A stretch of DNA of 64,000 nucleotides from the NCBI RefSeq assembly GCF_017654505.1, contig NC_054553.1:12699049-12763048 (forward strand), in the 5' to 3' direction. Below, one piece after another: positions 22,641 through 33,680 of the stretch; the first letter of the stretch is position 1, and each line of letters begins with the position of its first letter. Made by a program: the position numbers and the translations under genes. Below the pieces are notes generated by a model, which did not search any database, was not told the DNA's origin, and was given only the letters and a program-made list of their open reading frames with translations. This DNA is from Polyodon spathula (taxonomy: Eukaryota; Chordata; Actinopteri; Acipenseriformes; Polyodontidae).

Positions 22641-23579
22641 AAATTCAGAACTATAGAGTGTCAATATTGTTATGGAGGTACAATATTAAACAGAATGATT
22701 ATTTCTAGAAAAAATCAATTTAGAATAAATAGATCAGTTATTATCATGTATACATGTGATTAGGGCTCAAGACAAAATGAAATTAAATCAGTTTTAACAG
22801 AATCAATGGAACAATAAACATCTCAAAGAGATAATCACAGAAACTTATTCTGGAAGCATTTTTTTTTGTAAAGATCCATTCAATTGTTTATTGTTTATGC
22901 CTAATCAATATTCAACTGACTGAAACAATTGGGAAAAAATGGCATGATTTTCCTGGGACGTCTTGATTCAAAACAGGGCATGGGGTCTCTAAAGAGGAGG
23001 TGTAAGCCTTTTGAAACTCTTGCCTATGTATTGCCCTAGCTTTGTAGTTCTTTAGCTTGGCACATGGACTGAAATACACCCATATTGGAGTGACTGGCTC
23101 TTCATAATTCAGAGTGCAGCTGTGACCTGAGGATAGATGAGCACACTTTTGTTTTCACATAAATTGTTTCTGCTTAATAAGCTGTTTTGAGCCCATATAC
23201 AAACCATTATTAACCCAATTAAAACTGGTTCTAAAACCACTTACTTTTGTTAAAAGTGACACGCTAGTACTTTATGTAAAGTGTCACGGAACGCCCAATG
23301 ACAAATTATGCAAATGGGACATTAAGTTTTTCCAGGGGTATAAAATGTCAACTCACTGCTTCCCAACGTCTCAACAATGAATAAAAGCAGGTGAGATGAT
23401 TTTCAGTCTACCCTCCATCTCCCATGTTAACCGGATTCATACTGGGAAATGAATTACCTTTAACTGAAATTCTTGTATCATTTTATATCAATTCAGAAAG
23501 TAAATATAGGGCCTGACACATGCTGTACAGCATTCTTTTGATCGGTTGTGTACGACAGCATCCGTAAGAAAACTATAGG
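22641..23579. other. non-coding stretch, nothing recognised
   Basis: No gene and no repeat family recognised. Confidence 0.45.
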
Positions 23580-23634
<55 letters not shown>

Positions 23635-23711
23635 CGTGCCGCGTGTGTGTGTGTGTGTGTGCGTGCGTGCCTGCATGCATGCGTGCGTGCGTGTGTGTGT
23701 GTGTGTGTGTT
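23580..23711. repeat. (GT)n microsatellite with GCGT interruptions
   Basis: GT dinucleotides with GCGTGCGTGCC and GCATGCATGCGTGCG interruptions. Confidence 0.95.
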
Positions 23712-25429
23712 TTTCAAGTAGAAGAAATGCACTTTTTTTTCTGAAGGACTATTCATCCATTTGGAAAGCATAAATCAATGTTGATGCAGTGCAAGCTTCT
23801 CAGTTTTAGCAGGGAGCATTGATTACAAACCTGTGGTGACGCTTAATACACTTGCAGAGCTCAGATAACCTTTGGAGTCACATGGAACTGAAGTGTGATG
23901 CACCTGTGTGTGACGAATGGAATGTAACAACAACAGGACCAGTCTATCTCTTGCACACCCTGCTACAGCTTCTTCTGCATGTCTATGGAAGCAATGTCCT
24001 GAGAGCTGCCCTCCATCCATCACAGCACATACAGAATCATTGCAGTAAATAGGAATTACTGTCACTTTGTAATGAGAAGTGCTGGCATCTCATACCACTG
24101 AACTGAGTAGAAAGCCAAGAGCTGGACACAAACCGCAAACCATATTCTTTAAAACAAACTTCTTGCCATTCAACTAAAGAGCAAGCTTAAGTCTTATGTT
24201 GAGGTCAGTATTATTAGGTCATCAGCCACTAGCTGGAGATACATTACGGTAAGTCTCATATGACACACAGATTATGGTAAAAGTAAATTGCATTTTTTTA
24301 TTAAATTTTTTCGTACTCAATAATGTAATGTTGTCCAGTCCTGCACTTCTCAGAGGTGTCACATGATGAATGCATGAGGACTACAACTCCCACAAGCCAT
24401 CTCCTCAATCTCTGCTTTCCAATGACTTGCATGGTTTCAATGTTTCTTCATCCTTGCATGTGGCCTCTCTTAGGTTGGGCAAAAGAAGGTCTGGAAGATG
24501 GGAATCCTGCCTACAAGCAGGAGTGTCCCAGAAATGGTTCACATGGTACGCAAAACCGAACCACACCGACATCCCATTTCATGCCGAGAATGACTCTGCA
24601 TCAACATGCTGGAAAGTGTTTCAGCCAATCAGAGTTCTGTATTTTTGTTCTTTCCTGAGTTTCACAGCCTCTGCACTATCACATTAGAAAGTTGCAATAA
24701 AATTGCATCACCTTTTCGCTGTCTAAAAATGAATAAACACAGCGCACTGCCATCGAGACAGAACAGCAATTACACTGACAGCAGCCAAATAGTCCATGAC
24801 AACAATAAAAGGTACAAATAAACCTATTTGAAATACAGACTGGTTCCATTACTAATCATTACTCTCACAATCACTACAACTAGACATGGCGTATAAACAT
24901 AAACTTTCTTTTAATTTACACGTTTTGACAAATCAAGCATAAAACATCAATAATAATAATAATAATAATAAGAAATAATAAGAAGAAGAAGAATAATAAA
25001 AAGAAGAAGAATATACTACATTTTATATACACAAAACTTGTGTAAATGAAAAACTCTTTCACTCTTTTTCGAGGCTTCAACCAAACGTATCTGCTTCTGT
25101 TTGATCTTTACTACCACTAAATACACAGTACAATCCTATAAGCTTAAAATGTCTGTTTTGCTTCAACCAATCGCACAAGATTATATGTGAGTCCACACTT
25201 ATGAAGCCAAAATGTTGCAAATCAGTGATACGCACAGTGCAAAACGTGGGTATGGCTGCTGGCGCTAATACCTATGAGTGACGAATAAAAGCATTTACAA
25301 GAGGGCGCTTCCAATAAATATAGATGCAAAATTCCCACCTTTTCCACTCATCCACATATTTTACACTTCTATTCCCACTCCCAGTGTAATAGATAGGGAG
25401 CGTATACAAGAGATTTCAAAGTGGCTAGT
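23712..25429. other. non-coding stretch with a mixed AAT/AAG tract
   Basis: Holds an AAT/AAG-rich tract at 24948-25011. The overlapping frames at 24356-24687 show no recognisable domain. Confidence 0.45.
24948..25011. repeat. (AAT)n/(AAG)n compound microsatellite
   Basis: AAT units followed by AAG and mixed units. Confidence 0.9.
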
Positions 25430-26075
25430 TGTGTACAGGTGCTGAGGGGATGCAGTACAGGAATAAAACAGGCAGTGATTGTAATCCGGTATGGAAAAGT
25501 GATTCTTTATTTTATAATACAAGTCTGGTGACTAAAACAATGATCCCCGGCAATACATAGCATTGTGTAATGAACAGGGTAAATAATAACGAGTTTGCAG
25601 TCCAAAACAATAAACACAGGTACCACAATATACAAACACGGTCACCAGTCCTGGGTGCGTGCTGTAATGTTCATGATGGGTGATACAGTTTAATGTGTTC
25701 GGAGTTTTATGCTGGCCCTTAGTGATGGAACGTGTTAGCCATTATGAATACACAAGTAACAGTTAGACAAGACAAACAACTACTTACGGCATTTCAGATT
25801 TACTGCACGGGTCCTTTCGGGTTATTTTTTGTAACCAAAGCAAAGGAACAGATTACGATTCTCCGTCTCCTTATATGCTATCACGTATAACCCCTTGATA
25901 AACAAGTGCAGCTGCGTTTACAATCTACGGCTGCTACGTGGTTTGCCTTCCGGGTCAATACGTTCTTGCAATGGAGTCTCGTCATCTTCCAGACTGACGA
26001 CTTCCCGACTCGGGGAAAGAACTGTCAGGCCAGTCCGTCCAAAGAACTCTGTTCTCGCTGTTTAGTGCCAACACA
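25430..26075 (-). mobile_element. LTR-like repeat, copy 1
   Basis: Shares order and many blocks with 45683-46219: TTCATGATGGGTGATACAG, CGTGTTAGCCATTATGAATA, GCAAAGGAACAG, TAACCCCTTGATAAAC and TACGGCTGCTACGTGG. On the minus strand it has a TATA-like GCATATAAGG (plus about 25869-25879) and an AATAAA-type signal about 370 bp downstream (plus about 25505). This layout and its TGT...ACA limits suggest a solo LTR. No target duplication is visible and the ends are approximate. Confidence 0.5.
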
Positions 26076-28149
26076 GATCAAGAGTGAGATTTACAACCAA
26101 GATTCATTGTATTTCTGTCAGGAATATACAGTATGCATAACATGGGTTTACTCATTTCTTGAAATTATATACTCAAACAGATTTTTTCTTAATCACCATG
26201 GGCTCTGCTGTTTACACTTATCTCTAACTGGAATGTGTTTCCCCTTCTAACTGATTTAAGAATACCGAAACATAACGTTCTTGAGTAGTACATTGAACAA
26301 ACGATTGTCTTCTTGACATTTCTTCTTAATTGAAGTTGTCAGAATGTAACACATCATGTGGTAACTTGACCTAACACATTTCAATGTTCAGTGACAACCA
26401 ATATAAAATGATTGCACATCTTGGCAGTTGCAGAAACCCATATTTCTTGTTTTTGGAATTCCCTATTTATTATATTTGATTTCCTATTTCTGAAGACAAT
26501 TGGGTTAAATCAGCCAGCAAAGCCCCAGTTTGTCATTACTAGAAAATTAGCTTTATCATTAAAACAATTATCTAGTCAGGGATACCAATATATTTTATAA
26601 GCGCAGTTTTGTTTTTTTTTTAATTTATTTTTAGCCAATGAGCTGTATAAAACAGCTCATACGTTCATGATTTAGAGTATGAGTTTGATATCTTTGTGAA
26701 ATCAGTGATGTAAAGCTTGGAGCAGTTGCTACACGTCCTAGTTTAGCTTTCTCTATTTGTTCATGAATGCCTGCGGTACATGCCCCATTTCCTGAGAGTT
26801 TTTTTTTTTGCCCTGTCGTCTACAGGAAGTGCAATGAGAGGAGGTCGTGAGGGAAACAATGGAGTCATTAATTATCTGTGGAATGGATGTGTGCCAGTTA
26901 AGGAGAGAACATGCAAGGGGAAGACATTGAGAAAATACATCAGTCAGTGCTTGCTGTTTTTGTTCTGGGTTGTATGAACAGAAATTGACATCAGAGCTCT
27001 GGCTGTTAATATAAAAAGCTGACCAGAGGGCTTCATATCTCCTGCTAGATATCACAAGCATGGCCAAGCCTTTAGAGAAGGGAATGTTTCACCTTCCTTT
27101 AACCGTTTCCGTGGCCTCCACAGGCTTTCATTCTAGTTTAGATTTTATTCACGGACATGCACACTGAATTGGTGGAAAGCACTTATATTTGACCATATTC
27201 TTAACGAGCAAGCACAGTATTTCCAAATGCCCTCTAATTGTGTTGTTCACTTTTCCCTTGCCTTTTAAATGTTTTTGCAGTTGTGTTGCATGATACTGGG
27301 TTCTGTTGATCTAAGAAAATAAAAATCAAATTCCTTCTTAACTTCTCTGTGTGCTTGCCTAGAACTAAACAGACTTCCTCATTTCATTACAATCATGTAA
27401 CAAAATGGCCTTGGCTGGTCCCTCCCTCTATATACAGCACTGTATAATCGTACAAATAAGCTTATGTAATAGTGTAGGAGTGTGCTAGATAAGCACATGG
27501 GCAATCCAAGTCTTAAATGTGGTCTTTTATCAATGTTGCTGGTGAATAGTAATGCAGATTTATGAAAATCCTGGTCCCATGCCCTGCATTTAAACACGTC
27601 TTCAGCTGTAGGAGTGCCTGTACTCAGAGACAGCACATGGGCTTCTACACCAAAGTATTAACTGCTTTTTCACAGAAAACAGGGCACCTACTTGCAGTAT
27701 TTTATGGTAAGTGTTGAGGAGATTGGGCCAGCAGTGTTGAAAGATCGTTTGGTCACATGGTTTAAATGGAACAACGAAGTCTGTTCAGTATTAGGCAGTT
27801 AGAACTTTCCAGAAAAGTTAAAATCCAGGTAAAAACAGATATAGCTAAAAATTATAACTCAGCATTGGAGCCTCACAAACCGAAGTCACTGTCAATAAAT
27901 GCAAACATCAAATAACAGACCAATACAAAACATCCTCGGAGCAAAATGTAAGGAGAACGGAAAATCAGATAAAATAGTTTGTAAATCTGAAGTGTGCGTG
28001 TCCTGATGATGTAATTTGTTTGTAACCAGCACTACGACACAACCAGCTCGTTCCTCATCTGACTCAGGGACGCACTCATCAGCTGTCCCTGTAGGGGGCG
28101 CTGGTGTGGCAGTGAAGGGGGCTGGAAAATGAAGGAAAATAAATTAATA
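26076..28149. other. non-coding stretch, nothing recognised
   Basis: Short frames only. No repeat family recognised up to the target duplication of the Gypsy element. Confidence 0.45.
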
Positions 28150-28154
28150 AGAAG

Positions 28155-28760
28155 TGTGAGGCGTGTGAGTAAAAATGGATTTTCCAGACAGCAATTTACG
28201 TGTAAAAAAAATAAACATTTTGTTTAATATTACACGGAAAAGAAAAAAAACAATAAAGAAGGATGTGAGGGAGGGAGTGCTGGAGTAATCAAAAATAAAG
28301 GAACAGAAGCCTCTTAATCCTCTTCATGATCTGCTCAATCCAAAAATGAAACAAAAAGGAATAAAAATAGAAAAGAGCAAAGTTAGTAAGGCCTCCGTCC
28401 GTAATTAAAAGTAAATAACACAGTCCACCCCGCACGTACTTCCCTCCAGCCTTTTTTTTCCCCGCCTCTATTCCTTAGGACCAACCCCGAACACAGTAGC
28501 ACGTTCCCTTTAGTATGCAAACCCCGCCCCGGTAGTCAGTGGATCACCAATCCCAGACTGACAGGTATCCTTAACTTCACTTGACTCCAGTGGCTGGAAT
28601 TTACATACTCGTACTTCCGCCCCTCACCAAGGTGCTGCCCCTCAAAAAGATGACTTTTGTCACGGTCACAAGACCTTGGTAAGGGAAGTCCCGAGTTGGT
28701 TTGATGCCTTCTACTGTTGGGAGGCTGAATTGCAGACCGAAACCCCTTTGACTCATCACA
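28155..28760 (-). repeat. 3' LTR of the Gmr1-type element
   Basis: Minus strand TGTGATGAGTCAAAGG to GCCTCACA. It contains the last 74 codons and the stop of the gag-pol frame (28536-28760). Confidence 0.95.
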
Positions 28761-31700
28761 TATCCCACCCCTCAGAGTGGAGCCGAAGGAACACTCGGAA
28801 ACCTCTAACCCCTCATTTTCCCCTCCCTCCCGGGAAAAAAAATCAGCGTTTTGATGTAACTTACCTGCACGATGCCTTATTTGAAAGGCGAAGGGTTGGT
28901 GCGCCAGGTACCACCGCGTAATCCTAGCGTTTGAATCCTTCATTGTGTCTAACCACTTTAAAGAAGTGTGATCTGTGATTAGTACAAAGGGTCGTCCCAG
29001 AAGATAGTATTTTAAGGACTCCACCGCCCATTTTACTGCCAGGCATTCTTTTTCTACCACAGAGTACCTTTGTTCTCTCGGCAGTAACTTCCGACTAATA
29101 TATAGTATCGGGTGTTCTATACCATTTTTTTCCTGGGACAGAACCGCCCCCAGACCAGTCTGCGATGCATCTGTCTGAAGGATGAACTCTCGGCTGAAAT
29201 CCGGGCTTACTAATGTTGGGGCCTGACTCAAGTTAGTTTTAATAGATTCAAAAGCCGTCTGACACTCTGCACTCCACTTTATTTTTTTTGGAGCGTTCTT
29301 TTTAGTGAGATCAGTGAGAGGGGCGGCTATAGTGGAAAAGTGTGGAATAAAGCGGCGGTAATAACCAGCCAATCCCAACAATGATCTCACCTGGGTTTTT
29401 GTGGTAGGTACCGGTGAATCCAACAAAGCCTGGACTTTTGAAACCAACGGTTTCACTCTACCCTTACCCATTATGAAACCTAAATGTTTTGTTTCTTCTT
29501 TTCCAATAGCGCACTTTGCCATGTTCGCTGTGAGTCCCGCCCTCCTCAGAGACTGTAAGACGGCTTCTAATCTAGTCAAATGTTCTCTCCAGGAAGAACT
29601 ATAAATGACTACATCATCGATATACGCAGCTGCATACTCTCGATGAGGTTGTAAAACCTTGTCCATTAGTCTCTGAAACGTAGCAGGCGCTCCATGAAGT
29701 CCGAACGGCATAGTACAAAATTGAAAAAGACCATCTGGGGTTGAGAATGCCGTTTTCTCACGAGAGGCTTTTGCTAATGGAATTTGCCAATATCCTTTCG
29801 TCAGATCCAGAGTTGAAATAAACCGAGCTTGCCCCAGCTTGTCTAAGAGTTCATCTACCCGAGGCATGGGATATGCATCAAACTTAGAGATAGCATTCAC
29901 CCTCCTAAAGTCTATACATAATAGTAGTGATCCATCTGGTTTGTCTATTGGTACAATTGGGCTACACCACTCACTTCGGGAAGGTTCAATTATCCCAAGT
30001 TTCAACATACACTCCACCTCCCTCCGGACAGAATCTCTCCGACTTTCTGGAATGCGATACGGTCTCTGTCTAACTCTCAGACCTGGCGGAGTGATAACCG
30101 CGTGTTCAATCAAATGCGTTCTTCCGGGCACGTTAGAAAACACATCACCAAACATTTTGATTAAAATGCTTACCTCTTTGCGTTGATCAGGAGTTAATTG
30201 TTCCTCCATCGGAACCCCAGCTGCTGATACTTGCTCAATTGAGGGTCCATAGTCCTCTCCCTTCTGTTCGGGAGATATAAAATGGACCTCCCATTCTTTC
30301 CACGGTTTGAGGAGATTAACATGATAAATTTGATTTTCCTTCCGACGCCCAGGCTGTCGGATCTCATAATTAACTTTTCCAATTGCTCGAATGACCTCAA
30401 AGGGACCCTGCCATTTAGCAAACAACTTAGATTCTGATGAGGGAAGCAACAACAACACTTTGTCTCCAGGTCGAAAGTTCCTAATTCTTGAATTTTTATT
30501 GTAGCTTTGCTGCTGCTTCTGCTGTGCCACTTTGAGATTGTCATATGCCAATCGACAAACTAATTCTAAGCGATCGCGTAGCTGTAATACATATTTCACT
30601 ATATTTTTAGAGTCTTTTGACTGTTCTTCCCAGCCTTCTCTTATGAGATCCAAGATACCCCGCGGCTGCTGACCGTACAAGAGCTCAAACGGAGAGAACA
30701 CCGTTGAGGATTGTGGTACCTCACGAACTGCAAAGAGCAAGTAGGGAAGCAGTTTAGCCCAATTATGTTTCTCCTGATCTACAAAGCGGCGCAACATACT
30801 TTTTAAAGTCTGATTAAATCGTTCAACAGGCCCATCCGTTTGAGGATGAAAAACTGAGGTTCGAATTGAACGGATTTTCAATAATTTGTATAATTGCTGA
30901 ATACAACCAGACATAAAATTTGCTACTACTTCTGCACTCATAGAACGTAAGGGAACAGCTTCTGGATATCGTGTTGCGTAGTCCACTACTACCAAAATAT
31001 ACCAATATCCTGACTTTGCTCCCTCCAGAGGGCCTACTAAATCTACAACAATCCTCTCAAATGGTACTCCAATAATTGGCAGTGAGACCAGAGGTGCGGG
31101 GCAAACTAACTTAGGGGCAGCTAATTGACATTCCGGACACTCAGATACATACTTCTGCACAAGACCATAAACTCCTGGCCAAAAAAACCGGGCCAAAATT
31201 CGTTCCTGGGTCTTTTCAGTTCCTAAATGACCTGCAAATGGAATGTCATGCGCCAATCTCATGACTTCCAACTGAAAAGGCCCAGGAACAAATAACTGTT
31301 TTACAAGCTGTCCCGTCCCGGGAGCCCGGGTTATTCTATATAATAAGTGCCCAGATACAGAAAAATGCGGAAATACCACTGGTTGTCCTTCCTGCATATC
31401 CTTCCCCTCAACATATCTAACCTGTTTCCAAGCATACTGTAACGTGGGATCATTTTGTTGTTCATAGCCCAGGTCAATATCTCTGTCCCAATGATTAGGT
31501 ATGCTGAGAGGAGTGTCTTTTATTATGTGACCTTCCACCTCAGTAACCTCGCAGCCCCGGTTACACTGAACACCTACTCCTTTACCCTGCCGTTTACAAG
31601 ATTGGTTTACCTTTGAGTCAGACCCCTCCCCTTGTCGTCTCAGAGTTCCCTCATATTTTTCCACCCTGCGCTCTCTCTTTGTTTTTCTCAGGCGGATTTT

Positions 31701-33050
31701 AGGGTTAAACAGGTCGGATTGTAACGGGAAAATCTCACCAATTGTTTTCTCCCGTTGCTTAGATTGTCCCCTGGTAGAAACTAAGACCATTTCCCAACCT
31801 AAAATATGATCAAAAAATGACCAGTCTCTTCCCAGGAGAACAGGGTATGGTAAACATTGCGCTACAGCCACTTTAACGTAAGCTGAGTAACCATCAACAG
31901 TAAGTCTAACTTTAGTGGTGGGATAAACCCAAGTTTCTCCATGGATACATGAGATAGCCACTTTACCCTGTGGCTCCCAGGTTACCCCCTCCAAAAGAGC
32001 TTGTCGAATCAATGTTTGTGCACACCCAGAGTCCGCAAATGCATTAGTACTCTTATCCCCGACCTGTACTCTTAATTGATAAGGGCCCTCCCGACATTCC
32101 CCAGTGTTCTTACCTGTTACTGCTGACCAGGATCTTCTTGCCAGGTCTACCTCCATCATCGGACAGTCCCTGGCTATATGTCCGGGCTCATTGCATTGGT
32201 AACAAACTGGGGTAGAAGGCACCAACGGAGTTTGCTTGTCCTGTGAGTCAGTGACCGACAGGTTAGGGGGTTTTTCTCTCGCCCAAGATGGGGCTAACCT
32301 CGACCTCCATGGTCTGAAGGTCTGGTTACCTCCTCTGGGCTTCACTGATGGGTTGGTCCTGGTTAGTTTAGGCGCAGGAGTGGGGTCAGAGGCGGCGCCT
32401 TCATTCGCATCCTCATATGCCTCCGCCAGGATGATGGCCTTCTCGAGAGTGGTAGGTTGATTCCTTTTAACCCACTCCCGATTTCCTGGCGGTAGTATGG
32501 ATGCGAACTGCTCTATGGCGATCTTCTGCACCAGTTCTTGGGGTGTGTGTTCTTCCGGTTGCAGCCACCGGGTGCACTGATCCAGGAGATACTGTCCCGC
32601 AACCCGGGGCCGCACCCCCTTGGACAGCTGGTATTCCCGGAAACGGCGCCGGTATGTTTCTTCCGTGATCCCGAGGCGTGAGAGAATGGCTTCTTTTACT
32701 TTTGTATAATCCGCAGCCTCCGAGGCCATTAATGCTCTGTACGCTGCTTGCGCTTCTCCTGTCAAACAGGGTGCCAATTTCATGGCCCAGTGTTCCTTGG
32801 GCCACCCTGCTGCTTCTGCCACTCTCTCAAAGGTGACCAAGAACGTCTCAGGATCATCTTCCGGAGTCATCTTCTGTAACTTTGGTTGTGAAGAAAACAT
32901 CCGGGAAACCGCTGTTTCCGCCGCTGGTGTCGAGATTTTCTCTACGAGCTGACCAAAGAACTGGGCGAGCTGTTCCTGGCGCCGTGCTTCCCTCTCCTCT
33001 CGCTTCTCCTCCTGCTCCCTAAACATCGCCAAGACTGTAGCTGGATCCAT
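28536..33050 (-). CDS. Gag-Pol polyprotein, integrase before reverse transcriptase
   Basis: I start at the ATG at 33050 (MDPATVLAMF), 20 bases inside the 5' LTR; an in-frame GTG lies six codons upstream in the primer-binding site. The product is 1504 residues with no stop or frameshift. In order: a charged coiled N-terminus (10-35) and capsid-like Gag (55-215); a zinc knuckle CYQCNEPGHIARDC (about 283-296); a protease with active site ADSG (about 339-342) and LLGRD; an integrase zinc domain (H602/H608, CPEC 638-641); and a catalytic core starting VVDLVG (D670). Integrase ends with DGPVERFN (E743) and a chromodomain-less tail. Reverse transcriptase follows with CIDFRRVN, LTKGYWQIPL and YIDD (1143-1146). 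RNase H has QTDAS (D1294), E1335 and ITDHTSL (D1360). The integrase segment expected between AEVVA and NFMSG (about 711-712), with the second catalytic Asp, is missing in frame. The enzyme should be unable to integrate. Confidence 0.93.
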   Translation of the reverse strand: MDPATVLAMFREQEEKREEREARRQEQLAQFFGQLVEKISTPAAETAVSRMFSSQPKLQKMTPEDDPETFLVTFERVAEAAGWPKEHWAMKLAPCLTGEAQAAYRALMASEAADYTKVKEAILSRLGITEETYRRRFREYQLSKGVRPRVAGQYLLDQCTRWLQPEEHTPQELVQKIAIEQFASILPPGNREWVKRNQPTTLEKAIILAEAYEDANEGAASDPTPAPKLTRTNPSVKPRGGNQTFRPWRSRLAPSWAREKPPNLSVTDSQDKQTPLVPSTPVCYQCNEPGHIARDCPMMEVDLARRSWSAVTGKNTGECREGPYQLRVQVGDKSTNAFADSGCAQTLIRQALLEGVTWEPQGKVAISCIHGETWVYPTTKVRLTVDGYSAYVKVAVAQCLPYPVLLGRDWSFFDHILGWEMVLVSTRGQSKQREKTIGEIFPLQSDLFNPKIRLRKTKRERRVEKYEGTLRRQGEGSDSKVNQSCKRQGKGVGVQCNRGCEVTEVEGHIIKDTPLSIPNHWDRDIDLGYEQQNDPTLQYAWKQVRYVEGKDMQEGQPVVFPHFSVSGHLLYRITRAPGTGQLVKQLFVPGPFQLEVMRLAHDIPFAGHLGTEKTQERILARFFWPGVYGLVQKYVSECPECQLAAPKLVCPAPLVSLPIIGVPFERIVVDLVGPLEGAKSGYWYILVVVDYATRYPEAVPLRSMSAEVVANFMSGCIQQLYKLLKIRSIRTSVFHPQTDGPVERFNQTLKSMLRRFVDQEKHNWAKLLPYLLFAVREVPQSSTVFSPFELLYGQQPRGILDLIREGWEEQSKDSKNIVKYVLQLRDRLELVCRLAYDNLKVAQQKQQQSYNKNSRIRNFRPGDKVLLLLPSSESKLFAKWQGPFEVIRAIGKVNYEIRQPGRRKENQIYHVNLLKPWKEWEVHFISPEQKGEDYGPSIEQVSAAGVPMEEQLTPDQRKEVSILIKMFGDVFSNVPGRTHLIEHAVITPPGLRVRQRPYRIPESRRDSVRREVECMLKLGIIEPSRSEWCSPIVPIDKPDGSLLLCIDFRRVNAISKFDAYPMPRVDELLDKLGQARFISTLDLTKGYWQIPLAKASREKTAFSTPDGLFQFCTMPFGLHGAPATFQRLMDKVLQPHREYAAAYIDDVVIYSSSWREHLTRLEAVLQSLRRAGLTANMAKCAIGKEETKHLGFIMGKGRVKPLVSKVQALLDSPVPTTKTQVRSLLGLAGYYRRFIPHFSTIAAPLTDLTKKNAPKKIKWSAECQTAFESIKTNLSQAPTLVSPDFSREFILQTDASQTGLGAVLSQEKNGIEHPILYISRKLLPREQRYSVVEKECLAVKWAVESLKYYLLGRPFVLITDHTSLKWLDTMKDSNARITRWYLAHQPFAFQIRHRAGKLHQNADFFSREGGENEGLEVSECSFGSTLRGGICDESKGFRSAIQPPNSRRHQTNSGLPLPRSCDRDKSHLFEGQHLGEGRKYEYVNSSHWSQVKLRIPVSLGLVIH
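28761..28775 (-). promoter_or_regulatory. polypurine tract
   Basis: Minus-strand CTGAGGGGTGGGATA, directly before the 3' LTR. Confidence 0.75.
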
Positions 33051-33067
33051 CTCCCACAATGACACCA
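33050..33067 (-). promoter_or_regulatory. primer-binding site
   Basis: Minus-strand TGGTGTCATTGTGGGAGA, two bases (CG) inside the 5' LTR. The TGG start matches a tRNA CCA end. The first eight bases equal those of the proline-rich element. The primer tRNA is uncertain, probably tRNA-Leu-like. It runs up against the gag ATG. Confidence 0.7.
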
Positions 33068-33069
33068 CG

Positions 33070-33675
33070 TGTGAGGCGTGTGAGTAAAAATGGATTTTCC
33101 AGACAGCGATTTACGTGTAAAAAAAATAAAAATTTTATTTAATATTACACGGAAAAGAAAAAAAAACAATAAAGAAGGATGTGAGGGAGGGAGTGCTGGA
33201 GTAATCAAAAATAAAGGAACGGAAGCCTTTTAATCCTCTTCATGATCTGCTCAATCCAAAAATGAAACAAAAAGGAATAAAAATAGAAAAGAGCAAAGTT
33301 AGTAAGGCCTCCATCCGTAATTAAAAGTAAATAACACAGTCCACCCCGCACGTACTTCCCTCCAGCCTTTTTTTCCCCGCCTCTATTCCTCAGGACCAAC
33401 CCTGAACACGGTAGCATGTTCCCTTTAGTATGCAAACCCCGCCCCGTTAGTCAGTGGATCACCAATCCCAGACTGACAGGTATCCTTAACTTCACTTGAC
33501 TCCAGTGGCTGGAATTTACATACTCGTACTTCCGCCCCTCACCAAGGTGCTGCCCCTCAAAAAGATGACTTTTGTCATGGTCACAAGACCTTGGTAAGGG
33601 AAGTCCCGAGTTGGTTTGATGCCTTCTACTGTTGGGAGGCTGAATTGCAGACCGAAACCCCTTTGACTCATCACA
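33070..33675 (-). repeat. 5' LTR of the Gmr1-type element
   Basis: Same length and ends as the 3' LTR. Most differences are transitions, plus length changes in A/T runs. It carries the same LTR-internal open frame (33451-33711, 86 codons with flanking sequence). Confidence 0.95.
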
Positions 33676-33680
33676 AGAAG

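Larger units (their letters stand above)
28155..33675 (-). mobile_element. Gmr1-type Ty3/Gypsy LTR retrotransposon, nearly intact
   Basis: A 5521-bp element with two 606-bp LTRs, perfect target duplications AGAAG/AGAAG (28150-28154 and 33676-33680), a primer-binding site, a polypurine tract and one uninterrupted gag-pol frame. The pol order is protease, integrase, reverse transcriptase, RNase H. This integrase-first order is known for Gmr1-like Gypsy elements of deuterostomes and contrasts with the usual Gypsy order. The LTRs differ at about a dozen substitutions by eye (about 2%), so the insertion is fairly young. Confidence 0.95.

Noticed and set aside
28676..33068. Other frames overlapping the Gypsy element on both strands
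   Set aside because: Shadows of the long gag-pol frame.
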